A DNA stretch of 64,000 nucleotides from Pedobacter sp. SYSU D00535 (GCF_017355855.1 NZ_JAFEWD010000002.1:372001-436000), one strand, 5' to 3'. Shown: positions 1-8,380, counted from the stretch's first letter. The notes: a model not told the origin generated them from the sequence alone. Made by a program: numbers and translations.

Positions 1-220
1 AGCCGCCGTTCTCTGCCACAAAGATCACATCGTCTTTTACCCGTTCAAACGTTTTGATCAGGTTGAAGTATTGCCGACCGCTGGCAGCAACGAAGAGTAT
101 CCCGAGCTCCTGTAGCTGCTGAAATAGCGAGTAGAACTCCCCGCTCAGTTGGTGCTGAGGATTGGCAAGCGTGCCATCCACGTCGGTTGCGACAAGTTTT
201 ATATTTGAAAAATCGATCAT
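1..220 (-). CDS. HAD-superfamily hydrolase (Cof-type phosphatase), partial
   Basis: The reading frame starts at an ATG whose complement is at 218-220 and runs off the left edge, so only about 73 N-terminal residues are present. Residues 10-16 read VATDVDG followed by TL, the DxDGT nucleophile motif I of HAD phosphatases, and a later ASGR matches motif II of the Cof/YbiV subgroup, which act on sugar phosphates or other small phosphate esters in the cytoplasm. It lies 47 bases downstream of the drug exporter on the same strand and may be cotranscribed with it. The family call is firm; the substrate cannot be told. Confidence 0.85.
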   Translation of the reverse strand, partial: MIDFSNIKLVATDVDGTLANPQHQLSGEFYSLFQQLQELGILFVAASGRQYFNLIKTFERVKDDVIFVAENGG

Positions 221-267
221 GTATAAGCTGATTTAAGTGGTGAAAATAGGAATTCCTGCCCCTGAAC

Positions 268-1458
268 CTAATGCAATTGCTTGTGTACAAATTTCCTGCC
301 GATTAGCAGGATGCCCAGGCTACTGACCGAACAGGTTGCCATTACGGCGGTCATCGGAATTGCTGTATGGTTGGTCAAAATGCTGACGCAGAAGGAAGTG
401 AAGGCGCCCACGGCCATTTGAACACTTCCCATCAGTGCCGAGGCACTGCCCGCGTTTTTTGAAAAAGGAGCCATGGCCAGTGCTGAGGTGTTCGGGAAAG
501 TAAATCCCTGGCAGCAAAGGAAGAGAAAGATAAGCGCAATGGTGCTGTAGAGTCCGGTGAATCCAAACATGGCTCCGCTAACAAGCAAAAGCCCTGTACT
601 TACCTGACAAATGAGGGCTCGCAAAATGATAGTTCGGCTGCTAAGGTGTTTTAAAGCAACCGTGTTTAATTGGCTGGAGCCGATAATACCAACAGCAATG
701 GCGGCAAAAATCCAGCCGTACTCCTGTTCAGTCACCTGGAAAATCTCCATAAAAACGTAGGGTGAGCCGGAGATATAAGCATAAAGCCCAGCTGCGGCCA
801 CAGAACCACTAAGGGTATAAACAAGGAATTGAGGCTCTTTCAATACTGCCAGAAAGTTGCGGAGGATGGGGCGCGGTTTCAGGGATAAACTGGTGTCCGG
901 CTTCTGGGTTTCGGGGAGGACGAAAAAGACACCCGCGAGTACGGCGAGGCCCATTATAAATAGGATGACGAACACAGAATGCCAGCCGAAAGTTGCTGTT
1001 ACGTAACCACCAAGAGTAGGGGCAATGATGGGAGAAACCCCAATTACCAGCATGAGGGTAGAGAAAACTTTTGCGCTTTCAGAGACTGGAAACAGATCAC
1101 GAACCATCGCTCTCGAAGCTACCATCCCTGCGCATCCTCCTGCTGCCTGAAGAAAACGAAGGGCAATAAGTCCCTCCACACTTTCCACAAGGGCGCAGCC
1201 AATGGAAGTAAGCACGTAAGCCGCCAAACCAAAGTATAAAGGTTTTTTCCTACCAAAACGGTCTAATAAAGGACCATACAAGAGCTGACCTGCAGATATT
1301 CCGATAAAAAAACTAGTTAATGAAAGCGAAACCTGGGCTACCGAGGTATCAAGATCTTCTGCAATTGCAGGAAACCCAGGCAAGTACATATCAATAGAAA
1401 ATGGGCCGATAGCCGAAAGAGCACCGAGTATAAGAATAAGAAGAAAGCGGTTTTTCAT
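268..1458 (-). CDS. Bcr/CflA family multidrug efflux MFS transporter
   Basis: A 396-residue protein with about twelve hydrophobic segments, the usual size for the Bcr/CflA branch of the major facilitator superfamily. The first helix carries the family-typical SIDMYLPGFP, and the loop between helices 2 and 3 has the MFS motif A in the form GPLLDRFGRKKP. Proteins of this group export drugs such as bicyclomycin or chloramphenicol, or sulfonamides, by proton antiport across the inner membrane. The ATG start follows directly on a short leader. The drug specificity is not readable from sequence. Confidence 0.9.
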   Translation of the reverse strand: MKNRFLLILILGALSAIGPFSIDMYLPGFPAIAEDLDTSVAQVSLSLTSFFIGISAGQLLYGPLLDRFGRKKPLYFGLAAYVLTSIGCALVESVEGLIALRFLQAAGGCAGMVASRAMVRDLFPVSESAKVFSTLMLVIGVSPIIAPTLGGYVTATFGWHSVFVILFIMGLAVLAGVFFVLPETQKPDTSLSLKPRPILRNFLAVLKEPQFLVYTLSGSVAAAGLYAYISGSPYVFMEIFQVTEQEYGWIFAAIAVGIIGSSQLNTVALKHLSSRTIILRALICQVSTGLLLVSGAMFGFTGLYSTIALIFLFLCCQGFTFPNTSALAMAPFSKNAGSASALMGSVQMAVGAFTSFCVSILTNHTAIPMTAVMATCSVSSLGILLIGRKFVHKQLH

Positions 1459-1646
1459 CAGAATTAATAATGTAAAAAGTTTACAAGGAGCAAGTGCTTA
1501 TGTTTGATTGCAAGCCTAACTGGGGAAGATTATGACTTCCAGCAGATTTTTAATCTACTTTTTGAGTCGCTGGAACCAAAGCGTCAATCGCCAAAAGTGG
1601 CTGGTAAAGGAGAGCGTGAGGCAATTGTTAAGCCTGGGACGAAGAG

Positions 1647-1682
1647 TTGGGGCCTTGCCGAAAGAAACGGTTCGGGCCCCAA
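1647..1682 (-). terminator. GC-rich hairpin after mreB
   Basis: TTGGGGCC at 1647-1654 pairs with GGCCCCAA at 1675-1682, directly after the mreB stop at 1687. There is no convincing U run on the minus strand, so this is only a possible terminator. The 228 bases between the MFS and mreB genes hold nothing else that I recognise. Confidence 0.35.
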
Positions 1683-1686
1683 AACA

Positions 1687-2706
1687 TTACTTCATCAAAA
1701 AGGTGTAATTATCAATATTTTTTAATGCAATATTGGTTCCCCGTGCTACTGCTCTCAGCGGATCATCAGCTATCCGTACTGGAAGCTTGGTTTTGGAAGA
1801 TATACGCCGGTCGAGGCCTCTTAACATCGCCCCTCCACCCGTTAGGTAAATGCCGGTTTGATAAATATCTGCCGAAAGTTCCGGCGGCGTAATTTCAAGT
1901 GCTTTTAGCACAGCTTCTTCAATTTTAGATATCGACTTGTCAAGGCAATGGGCGATTTCTGTATATGAAACCGTGATCTGTTTTGGCGTCCCGGTCATTA
2001 AGTCTCTACCTTGAACTGCAAAATCTGCGGGTGGGTCAGCAAGCTCAGGCATGGCCGCACCGATCTCCATTTTAATACGCTCTGCAGTACGTTCGCCAAT
2101 CATAATGTTATGCTGGCGGCGAATGTAATTGGTAATATCTGCATCAAAGGTGTTGCCAGCAATACGCAGAGATTGATCAGACACAATACCAGAAAGTGTC
2201 ACTACGGCTATTTCTGTAGTTCCTCCGCCAATATCTATAATCATGTTGCCTACAGGCTGCTCTACGTCGATACCAATACCAATAGCGGCTGCAAGCGGTT
2301 CTGGAATAAGGTACACATCCTTTGCACCCGCAATTTCCGCCGAATCTCTTACTGCTCTTTTTTCAACTTCCGTAATGCCCGAAGGGACGCAAATAACCAT
2401 CCTCAAAGATGACATGGAACGGCGCCCATTGTTCATCATCCCGATCATGCCGCGGAGCATATGCTCTGCCGCACTGAAGTCGGCTATTACTCCATCTTTC
2501 AGTGGCCTTGATGTCCTGATGTTTTCGTGTGTTTTACCTTCCATCTGCATAGCCTGCCGCCCTACTGCCAAAACTTTATTAGTGGTTCGGTCGAAGGCAA
2601 TAATTGAAGGTTCGTCTACCACAACTGTGTCGTTGTGCATTATAAGTGTATTGGCCGTGCCAAGATCGATTGCAATTTCTTTGGTTAGAAAATTAAAAAG
2701 GCCCAT
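1687..2706 (-). CDS. mreB: Rod-shape-determining protein MreB
   Basis: Bacterial actin homologue of 339 residues that polymerises under the inner membrane and guides lateral cell-wall synthesis. Seen in sequence: the phosphate-1 loop IDLGTANTLI near residue 13, the phosphate-2 motif IDIGGGTTEIAV around 165, and the adenosine motif YLTGGGAMLRGLD around 290. Length is normal (335-347). It stands alone: neither mreC/mreD nor rodA is adjacent, whereas many Bacteroidota keep mreB next to mreC. It could therefore be the main MreB at an isolated locus or a second paralogue. Hairpins lie on both sides, suggesting a single-gene transcript. Confidence 0.93.
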   Translation of the reverse strand: MGLFNFLTKEIAIDLGTANTLIMHNDTVVVDEPSIIAFDRTTNKVLAVGRQAMQMEGKTHENIRTSRPLKDGVIADFSAAEHMLRGMIGMMNNGRRSMSSLRMVICVPSGITEVEKRAVRDSAEIAGAKDVYLIPEPLAAAIGIGIDVEQPVGNMIIDIGGGTTEIAVVTLSGIVSDQSLRIAGNTFDADITNYIRRQHNIMIGERTAERIKMEIGAAMPELADPPADFAVQGRDLMTGTPKQITVSYTEIAHCLDKSISKIEEAVLKALEITPPELSADIYQTGIYLTGGGAMLRGLDRRISSKTKLPVRIADDPLRAVARGTNIALKNIDNYTFLMK

Positions 2707-2822
2707 ATTTTAAATAGGATAAATGCTTCCGTTTTACCCTCCTAATACGGATATCGGAAGAAAAAGGTGTGCAAAATTTATTTTTTTAACGACTTACCTA
2801 TGTAAAGTCGCGCTAAAATAGA

Positions 2823-2850
2823 AAAAGGGAAGCCAGCAGGCTTCCCTTTT
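2823..2850 (-). terminator. Rho-independent terminator of the DUF2167 gene
   Basis: Twelve-base perfect stem (AAAAGGGAAGCC at 2823-2834 with its complement at 2839-2850), a four-base loop and T/A tracts on both sides. It follows the stop of the minus-strand DUF2167 gene and separates it from mreB. Confidence 0.85.
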
Positions 2851-2884
2851 TTTAAACTTAATTGCACGTTAATATTTCAGCCGG

Positions 2885-3817
2885 TTAAGAAACTTTTTCT
2901 TCTTCTGATGACGGATTTTCGACCTCAGTTACAGCCATTTCTTCTTCTTTTTCTTCTTTTCTTCCGGTAATTCGTCTCCAGATAGGGCCTGCTACTGCTG
3001 CCAGTCCAATCAAAATGAATTTCCAGAATTTGAAAAGCATCACCAGAATGCCTGTTTTAGCCAACACTTTTCCGGCGACCAAGCCGCCAATAGTCCAGGT
3101 TGCTACCTCGTCCAGATCCGGATTGAAGTCGGCGTACGTAAAACCCTCTTCAAATTGTACTATGTTCAATACTTGTGGAACGTCTTTCTGCACCTGGGCC
3201 AAATTTCCCATGGATGCGATGGCGTTTAGTACCAGCACTCCCTTTCGTCCAAGCACCCGAATATTGTAATTTAATGTGTTTTCAGTCGCCTTACCGAATT
3301 TAGCCTCCTTAGCCCAATGTAGTATCTTCCTGTCCTTGTCATAAAACGGCTTCGCCGCCCAGCCAACAATGGTTACGGGTTCGTATCCGGCTTTTTCACG
3401 CTCCTTATTTTCTTCTTTCGTTTCCTCCTGGATCTCTTTCAGCAGTTCATCGTAGTCTATATCATCTGCATCATCATCCTTTACATAACCAATTTCATCG
3501 TACTGGATGTTAAATACATAACCCCCGGCGTCAAGAATGTTCTGATCCTCCCTGAGAAGTAGTCCCAGAGTCAAGTTTTCACCTTTAGGGTTTCCCCAAT
3601 AGTCAGTCAGTACCTTCTCTGCCTGTACTGGTTCAAGGTATTTGAATCCTTTGGGTACAGAAATACTTCCAATGCCGTTACCTAGCTTAATAACTCCATA
3701 CTGGTACTTGAAAGACTTCTCAACAGAATCAACAAACTTTTGATCTGTGTCTTCTTGCTGGGCCAGAACAGTTTGATGAATAAGGAATGCGAGGAATAAG
3801 AGTAAGATTTTTTTCAT
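2885..3817 (-). CDS. DUF2167 family membrane protein
   Basis: I take the ATG at 3817, which starts with a clean signal peptide (MKKILLLFLAFLIHQTVLAQ) and gives 310 residues; an in-frame ATG 60 bases upstream only adds a non-signal extension. The mature part matches DUF2167 by its opening (YGVIKLGNGIGSISVPKGFKYL) and by a C-terminal stretch with a transmembrane helix near residue 270 (GILVMLFKFWKFILIGLAAV). A basic then acidic tail follows, rich in Glu and Lys. The bulk of the protein should sit in the periplasm, anchored to the inner membrane. Function of the family is unknown. It is closed by a strong terminator. Confidence 0.85.
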   Translation of the reverse strand: MKKILLLFLAFLIHQTVLAQQEDTDQKFVDSVEKSFKYQYGVIKLGNGIGSISVPKGFKYLEPVQAEKVLTDYWGNPKGENLTLGLLLREDQNILDAGGYVFNIQYDEIGYVKDDDADDIDYDELLKEIQEETKEENKEREKAGYEPVTIVGWAAKPFYDKDRKILHWAKEAKFGKATENTLNYNIRVLGRKGVLVLNAIASMGNLAQVQKDVPQVLNIVQFEEGFTYADFNPDLDEVATWTIGGLVAGKVLAKTGILVMLFKFWKFILIGLAAVAGPIWRRITGRKEEKEEEMAVTEVENPSSEEEKVS

Positions 3818-4207
3818 TGTGATTTGGCTTGGTGGGTTTAAAAATAATTGTATATCAAATCTACATGATACACGCAATAATTAAAATAGTGGCGATATTT
3901 TTTTTCGCGACTTAAGACTCGTTTTTTCTCCCTGCTTCTTGTCGGAACTGCCTCTGTTTCTATGTGGGAATCTGAAAGTACCCCGGTAGGGGGGGGCGGT
4001 CTACCGTCTGCAGGTGAGTGCTTCATCTGTTTTTTCGCTTTTGAAAAATGTCTAGGGAAAGAAGATGATGAATTACTGAAATCTTTGGCCCGATATTGGT
4101 TTTATAGAGGAAGACAGCCTGGCCTGTCGCACAAAACACTTAGATAACACCTTTCTTTTTTAAGATTACTTAACTAGTTGAGAGGACTCATTAGAACTTA
4201 TGCTATT
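3818..4207. other. Intergenic region with a G8 tract hairpin
   Basis: 390 bases between divergent genes (DUF2167 and the Ser/Thr kinase). Short open frames on both strands look random. The one visible structure is CGGTAG at 3984-3989 pairing with CTACCG at 4001-4006 around a run of eight G at 3989-3996. No recognised RNA gene or operator. Confidence 0.4.
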
Positions 4208-5647
4208 ATGAGCAGAATATTTACAATAACAGAAGGCCTGGAAAATATGGGGGCGCTGAAAACCGGAGGGCAGGGTTCTGTTTACAAAGGAAAAAGAATT
4301 GGAGAGATTATTACGGCAGTAAAATTATTGCCCACGCCTATTCATAGGGAAGATAATGACGACAAGAACTTCAGGGATTTTCAGAACGAGGTTGCCAAAC
4401 TTAAAAAGGTAAACGAACTGCCCAATCCCAATGTCGTAAAGATTTTAAGCTCAGGGATTACCGAGAGTGGAGGACTTCCTTTTATCGAAATGGAATTCAT
4501 TGAGGGGCCGGACCTCGAAGAGCTGCTAAAGCCGCCTCATGATCCTGTTTTCACTGTTCCGGAAGTCATAAAAGTGGCGAGCCATCTCTCAAATGCGCTT
4601 GCCCATTGCCATCGGGTAGCTGTAAAACATGGCGACGTGAAAAGCAACAATGTGAAGTTCAATGTCCACACGGGTAATTATATGCTTCTGGATTTTGGCT
4701 TGGCAATTATGTCGGATGAGCAAAGGAGAACAAGCTTGAGACAGGCGGGAGCTATTGAGTTTATGGCGCCTGAACAGAATCAGGGGGAAATGTTCTTCCA
4801 AACAGATGTGTATAGCTTTGGAGTAGTTCTGTTTGAACTTCTTGCAGGAGTTGTTCCTTTTCCGCTGGCCGACAACGGTGAAACGTCTCGGAATAACGTG
4901 ATGGTATCGCACCTCGAGGCTCCCGTGCCTGACGTGCTCGAGTTGAGGAGGAAGCACCTGCCCGAAAACTGGTCGGAAGAGCGAAAACAAAAAGAAATGC
5001 AGGTGCCTGAATGGCTGGTCCAGCTGGTTAACAAATGTCTCGAAAAAAAGCCGGAAAATCGCTTTGCGGATGGCATGCAACTGCAGGAGGCCATTCTCTT
5101 CAATAGTCTTCAACCTCTGACGACAGCTACAAGAAACGCCGAAGAGCTTGCCGTGATTAAAAAAGAAAATGAACATCTGCGGGCGCTGCTGCTGCAGCAA
5201 AAAAGAGGAAGGCGCGAAGCAGCACCAACCGAACGTAGTGCTGGTGGATGGGCAGGTAATTTAGCGTATTACAAGAATAAATTTGCGGGCCTAAATGTCG
5301 GAGCTCAAGTGGCCATTGGAGTGGTACTGCTCTTTCTGATTGTGTCAGGCTTTTCCAGGATATCAGGCAGCAGAGCGGATGCCGCCTTTGTAGCTGATAC
5401 GGCGCTCTTGAATGCTGAAAACAGAAGCTTGAGAGACTCTTTGAAATATTTAAATGCGCAGCGGCTGGAAGACTCTGTCCGGGCAGCGCAAGCGCTTGCC
5501 GAAGCAAGGGAAGCTGAGGCGAAAAGAGTACAGGCATTGTACGCCGGTAACGATCGTGAAAAAGACTGGGAGAAGGATCGCGAGAAGCAAAGGCAAAAAC
5601 GTAAAGAAAAATTAAAAAAGTTTTTCGAGGTTCGATTTGAGCGCTAG
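4208..5647 (+). CDS. Membrane-anchored serine/threonine protein kinase
   Basis: Starting at the ATG at 4208 gives 479 residues (a TTG 30 bases upstream is possible). The N-terminal 290 residues are a Hanks-type kinase: glycine loop TGGQGSVYKG, ATP-binding Lys39 in AVKLL, catalytic loop HGDVKSNN with Asp143, DFG at 162-164 and an APE-type motif (MAPEQ). The catalytic loop has Gly where most kinases have Arg (HGD, not HRD), so activation-loop control is probably not of the RD type. A transmembrane helix at about 367-383 is followed by a charged, coiled-coil-like region outside the membrane. No PASTA or other known sensor is seen, and no phosphatase gene is adjacent. Confidence 0.88.
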   Translation: MSRIFTITEGLENMGALKTGGQGSVYKGKRIGEIITAVKLLPTPIHREDNDDKNFRDFQNEVAKLKKVNELPNPNVVKILSSGITESGGLPFIEMEFIEGPDLEELLKPPHDPVFTVPEVIKVASHLSNALAHCHRVAVKHGDVKSNNVKFNVHTGNYMLLDFGLAIMSDEQRRTSLRQAGAIEFMAPEQNQGEMFFQTDVYSFGVVLFELLAGVVPFPLADNGETSRNNVMVSHLEAPVPDVLELRRKHLPENWSEERKQKEMQVPEWLVQLVNKCLEKKPENRFADGMQLQEAILFNSLQPLTTATRNAEELAVIKKENEHLRALLLQQKRGRREAAPTERSAGGWAGNLAYYKNKFAGLNVGAQVAIGVVLLFLIVSGFSRISGSRADAAFVADTALLNAENRSLRDSLKYLNAQRLEDSVRAAQALAEAREAEAKRVQALYAGNDREKDWEKDREKQRQKRKEKLKKFFEVRFER

Positions 5648-5731
5648 TGCAAATTGTTACAGAATTCTGTTCCCTGGTTCCCATGCTTGTCCCGGGAAAA
5701 TTTCTAACTTTAGGGGTTTAGCCCTGGGAAA

Positions 5732-6913
5732 ATGAAATTATCAAGGAGAAAAATGTTGATCTCTACCAGTTCTCTGGTAGCCGGATCTCTCTTACCTGAA
5801 AAGCTGCTGGCCAAGCCGGAAAGCATCAATGACACAGCTGCGTCTATTCTTACAGCTGATCCCTCTCCGGATTTGTCTCAAGCTGTTAATTTGTACGATA
5901 TCGAACAGCTCGCGAAAGCGCGGATAGGCAAAATGGCCTATGATTTTATTGACAGCGGGGCAGCAGACGAAATTACGGTAAAGTGGAACAGGGAGTCGTT
6001 CGACAAGATCCGCCTGAAGCCGAGAGTACTTACAGACGTAAGTAAGTTAGACACTTCCGTGGATCTTTTTGGAGAAAAGCTTCCGTACCCCATCCTGATC
6101 GCGCCCTCTGCCTATCATCGTATTATACACCCTGATGGAGAAATAGCGACGGCAAAAGGAGCCCGAGCAGCACAGGCGCTCTATGTGGTCAGTTCCAACA
6201 CCACCACACCTATTGAAGAGATCCGAGAATCCTCAGATGGTCCCCTATGGTTCCAATTATACATTTGGGACGACCGTGAGAAAACGAAAGAGTTGATTTT
6301 TAAGGTGATTGAAAACGGAGTGACAGCTATTTGCGTAACCGTTGACACGCCGATCAACGGGAGTCGTGACCGGCAAATCAAGTCGAAGTTTGCTTTGCCA
6401 AGCGACGTTCACGCACCCTATCTTTCTGACCGTGCCATGGCTCGTGGTGGTAAGATTCCTCAAACCCTTAAACCCCTCACCTGGAAAGATATCGAGTGGC
6501 TTAAATCGTTTACCAAAGTGCCTGTGGTACTTAAAGGTATTCTTAACCCTGACGACGCAGAGCTTGCTATTCAGTCGGGCGCCTCCGGTATTATCGTTTC
6601 TAACCACGGAGGTCGTAATCTGGATACCCTTCCAGCAACAGCGGAGGTGATGCCTTTTATTGCAGATAAAGTGAAGGGGCGTGTTCCACTACTGATGGAC
6701 GGTGGGATCAGAAGGGGAACCGACGTGGTAAAAGCCTTAGCGATGGGAGCAAATGCGGTTTTGGTTGGTCGCCCGCCTTGCTACGGTTTGGGTGCTGGTG
6801 GCGCTGACGGTGTCACAAAAGTGATGAATATGTTGAGAAACGAGTTAGAGATCGCCATGCGCCTCTGCGGGAAACCTACCCTAAAAAGTATAGACAGGTC
6901 AGTTTTATTTTAA
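5732..6913 (+). CDS. FMN-dependent alpha-hydroxy-acid oxidase/dehydrogenase, Tat-exported
   Basis: 393 residues of the lactate dehydrogenase/glycolate oxidase family, which oxidise 2-hydroxy acids such as lactate with FMN. Seen: the substrate-binding entrance LYDIEQLAKARIGKMAYDFIDSGA split over residues 53-75, the catalytic motif SNHGGRNLD with His292 and Arg295, and the phosphate site DGGIRRGTDVVKALAMGANA near the C-terminus. The first 30 residues carry a twin-arginine signal (SRRKMLIS followed by a hydrophobic stretch), so the folded flavoprotein is predicted to go to the periplasm. Whether it is an oxidase (to hydrogen peroxide), monooxygenase or quinone-linked dehydrogenase cannot be decided. 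The stop codon lies inside a 25-bp tandem repeat. Confidence 0.88.
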   Translation: MKLSRRKMLISTSSLVAGSLLPEKLLAKPESINDTAASILTADPSPDLSQAVNLYDIEQLAKARIGKMAYDFIDSGAADEITVKWNRESFDKIRLKPRVLTDVSKLDTSVDLFGEKLPYPILIAPSAYHRIIHPDGEIATAKGARAAQALYVVSSNTTTPIEEIRESSDGPLWFQLYIWDDREKTKELIFKVIENGVTAICVTVDTPINGSRDRQIKSKFALPSDVHAPYLSDRAMARGGKIPQTLKPLTWKDIEWLKSFTKVPVVLKGILNPDDAELAIQSGASGIIVSNHGGRNLDTLPATAEVMPFIADKVKGRVPLLMDGGIRRGTDVVKALAMGANAVLVGRPPCYGLGAGGADGVTKVMNMLRNELEIAMRLCGKPTLKSIDRSVLF

Positions 6914-6957
6914 GCGAACGATGAATTGCCAGTTTTAAGCGAGCGATGAATTGCGAG
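6908..6957 (+). repeat. Two tandem 25-bp units at the 3' end of the FMN oxidase gene
   Basis: Units at 6908-6932 and 6933-6957 share 23 of 25 positions; each reads TTTTAAGCGA(A/G)CGATGAATT and then GC(C/G)AG. The stop codon TAA at 6911-6913 belongs to the first unit. I found no further copy in the window. Confidence 0.8.
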
Positions 6958-7038
6958 TGTTAGATGGAGGTCAGTCGTTACAAATACCCTTCTTTTAAAT
7001 TTTTCAAACAGAAGCCGCTCTGATTTTGTCAGCTATGC

Positions 7039-7998
7039 ATGGCAGAGATAGGATACCAGGCATCGCACGAACAGTTTGCGCCTTCTGAGTTGTTAAAATT
7101 GGTAGATCTGGCTGAAAAAGCGGGTTTTCAGGCAATAAATTCTTCTGATCATTTCCATCCCTGGAGCGAGCGACAGGGACACAGCGGCTTTTCCTTCGCC
7201 TGGCTCGGGGCTGCTATGCGAAATAGCTCTGTGCCCTATGGGGTAGTCTGTGCTCCCGGTCAGCGATATCATCCTGCCATCGTCGCGCAGGCGGCAGCTA
7301 CGCTTGCTGAAATGTTTCCCAACCGGTTTTGGGTGGCTTTGGGAAGCGGGGAAGCGCTCAATGAAAAGATTACCGGTCAGGTTTGGCCACCTAAGGAAAT
7401 TAGAAATCAGCGACTGCTAGAGTGTGTTACGGTGATGCGCCGGTTGCTGGCAGGTGAAACAGTGAGCCACCGTGGCCTGGTGGAGGTCGAAAATGCCAGA
7501 CTATACTCCCTTCCTCCTGTGTCGCCATTGCTTATTGGAGCTGCCGTGACGAAAGAGACAGCAGCATGGGCAGGCTCATGGGCCGACGGCCTGATCACCA
7601 TATCCAAGCCTATAGAAGAATTACGTGAAGTGGTTAAAGCTTTCAGAGACAATGGGGGGGAAGGAAAACCTATGTACCTGAAAGTACAGTTATCTTATGC
7701 CCATACCGAAGAAGAAGCGCTGATGGGCGCTTTCGACCAGTGGAAGACTAACATCTTTCAGGGCACGGTGCTGGCAGATCTACCTACTGTGGCTCACTTC
7801 GACGCAGCAGGAGAGTTTGTGAAACCGGAGGATTTGTTTGGAAAAGTGAATATATCTGCAAGCCCGGAAAAGCACACCCAATGGATTAAGGAGTATGAAA
7901 GTTTAGGTTTTCAAAAAATTATATTGCATAACGTGAACCGCGAGCAGGAGTTGTTTATAAAAGACTTTGGCGAAAAAGTATTGCCAGCTCTTAGATAG
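7039..7998 (+). CDS. LLM-class flavin-dependent oxidoreductase (non-F420 type)
   Basis: 319 residues with the bacterial luciferase-like TIM-barrel pattern: EKAGFQAINSSDHFHPW near residue 30, ALGSGEALNE near 105, and PLLIGAAVTKETAAWAGSWADG near 170. The set resembles the glucose-6-phosphate/F420 group but Bacteroidota do not make F420, and a family described as probable non-F420 flavinoid oxidoreductases fits best. It would use FMN in the cytoplasm; the substrate is unknown. The start is an ATG at 7039; another ATG lies four bases upstream out of frame. Downstream lies a decayed gene, not a functional partner. Confidence 0.88.
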   Translation: MAEIGYQASHEQFAPSELLKLVDLAEKAGFQAINSSDHFHPWSERQGHSGFSFAWLGAAMRNSSVPYGVVCAPGQRYHPAIVAQAAATLAEMFPNRFWVALGSGEALNEKITGQVWPPKEIRNQRLLECVTVMRRLLAGETVSHRGLVEVENARLYSLPPVSPLLIGAAVTKETAAWAGSWADGLITISKPIEELREVVKAFRDNGGEGKPMYLKVQLSYAHTEEEALMGAFDQWKTNIFQGTVLADLPTVAHFDAAGEFVKPEDLFGKVNISASPEKHTQWIKEYESLGFQKIILHNVNREQELFIKDFGEKVLPALR

Positions 7999-8047
7999 CA
8001 CAAGTAGAATTACCGGTTCACCACGGTAAATACAAGAGGTAAGTCCG

Positions 8048-8313
8048 GTAATTCCAACTCGTACCGATGTGATGGATGTGGTGATAGAAGAGACCGAACG
8101 ACCTCCGCTTATGGATGGGAAGCAAATGACGTTGGGTGGCTTTCGCAGTCTGGAGTAGCGTTGGGCCTTTGCGGATGCATTAGCGTTCATGGAAAGGATC
8201 GGCAAAGAGAATATATACCACCGGTTCATGCCCTTAACAGGATGTGTAAAATTGGCCTTGCAGCCATGCCGCAGGTACAGCTCATACACCTATTGACAAG
8301 GGTAATATCATGA
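8048..8313 (+). pseudogene. Remnant of a class V aminotransferase (cysteine desulfurase/isopenicillin-N epimerase-like)
   Basis: No intact frame exists, but two overlapping frames give a continuous family-like sequence. Frame one reads DVMDVVIEETERPP, then GKQMTLGGFRSLE, an in-frame TAG at 8156-8158 where the family usually has Gln, and RWAFADALAFMERIGKENIYHR. A one-base deletion near 8223 shifts to a second frame reading HALNRMCKIGLAAMPQVQLI up to a TGA at 8311. That order (FRSLEQRWAxAxA, IGxxxIxxRIHxLN, LKxGLAxMPxV) is what I recall of PLP-dependent class V aminotransferases. The N-terminal half with the PLP lysine is gone. Traces of the C-terminus (RIST, then IEEDIN in another frame) may reach about 8377. 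Confidence 0.7.
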
Positions 8314-8380
8314 TGGAAGTGCCGTATTTCTACGGATCAATTCCCGTAGTTCATCCCGTATCGAGGAGGATATCAATCTG

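Noticed and set aside
45-290. Open frame of 81 residues at the left edge (minus strand)
   Set aside because: It overlaps a clear HAD N-terminus in another frame and has no family signal.
1504-1725. Plus-strand open frames between MFS and mreB
   Set aside because: They overlap the mreB 3' end and hairpin and show no protein-like pattern.
3838-4147. Two short open frames on opposite strands before the Ser/Thr kinase
   Set aside because: Composition is random, no start context and no recognisable motif; they sit in the leader region.
8048-8158. First reading of the gap as an IS5-type transposase remnant (TER.P...GKQ.TL)
   Set aside because: The following segment (RWAFADALAFMERIGKENI and LAAMPQVQL) fits class V aminotransferases much better.
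7903-8289. 128-residue minus-strand open frame
   Set aside because: It is the shadow of the LLM gene end and the aminotransferase remnant, which has the coding signal on the other strand.
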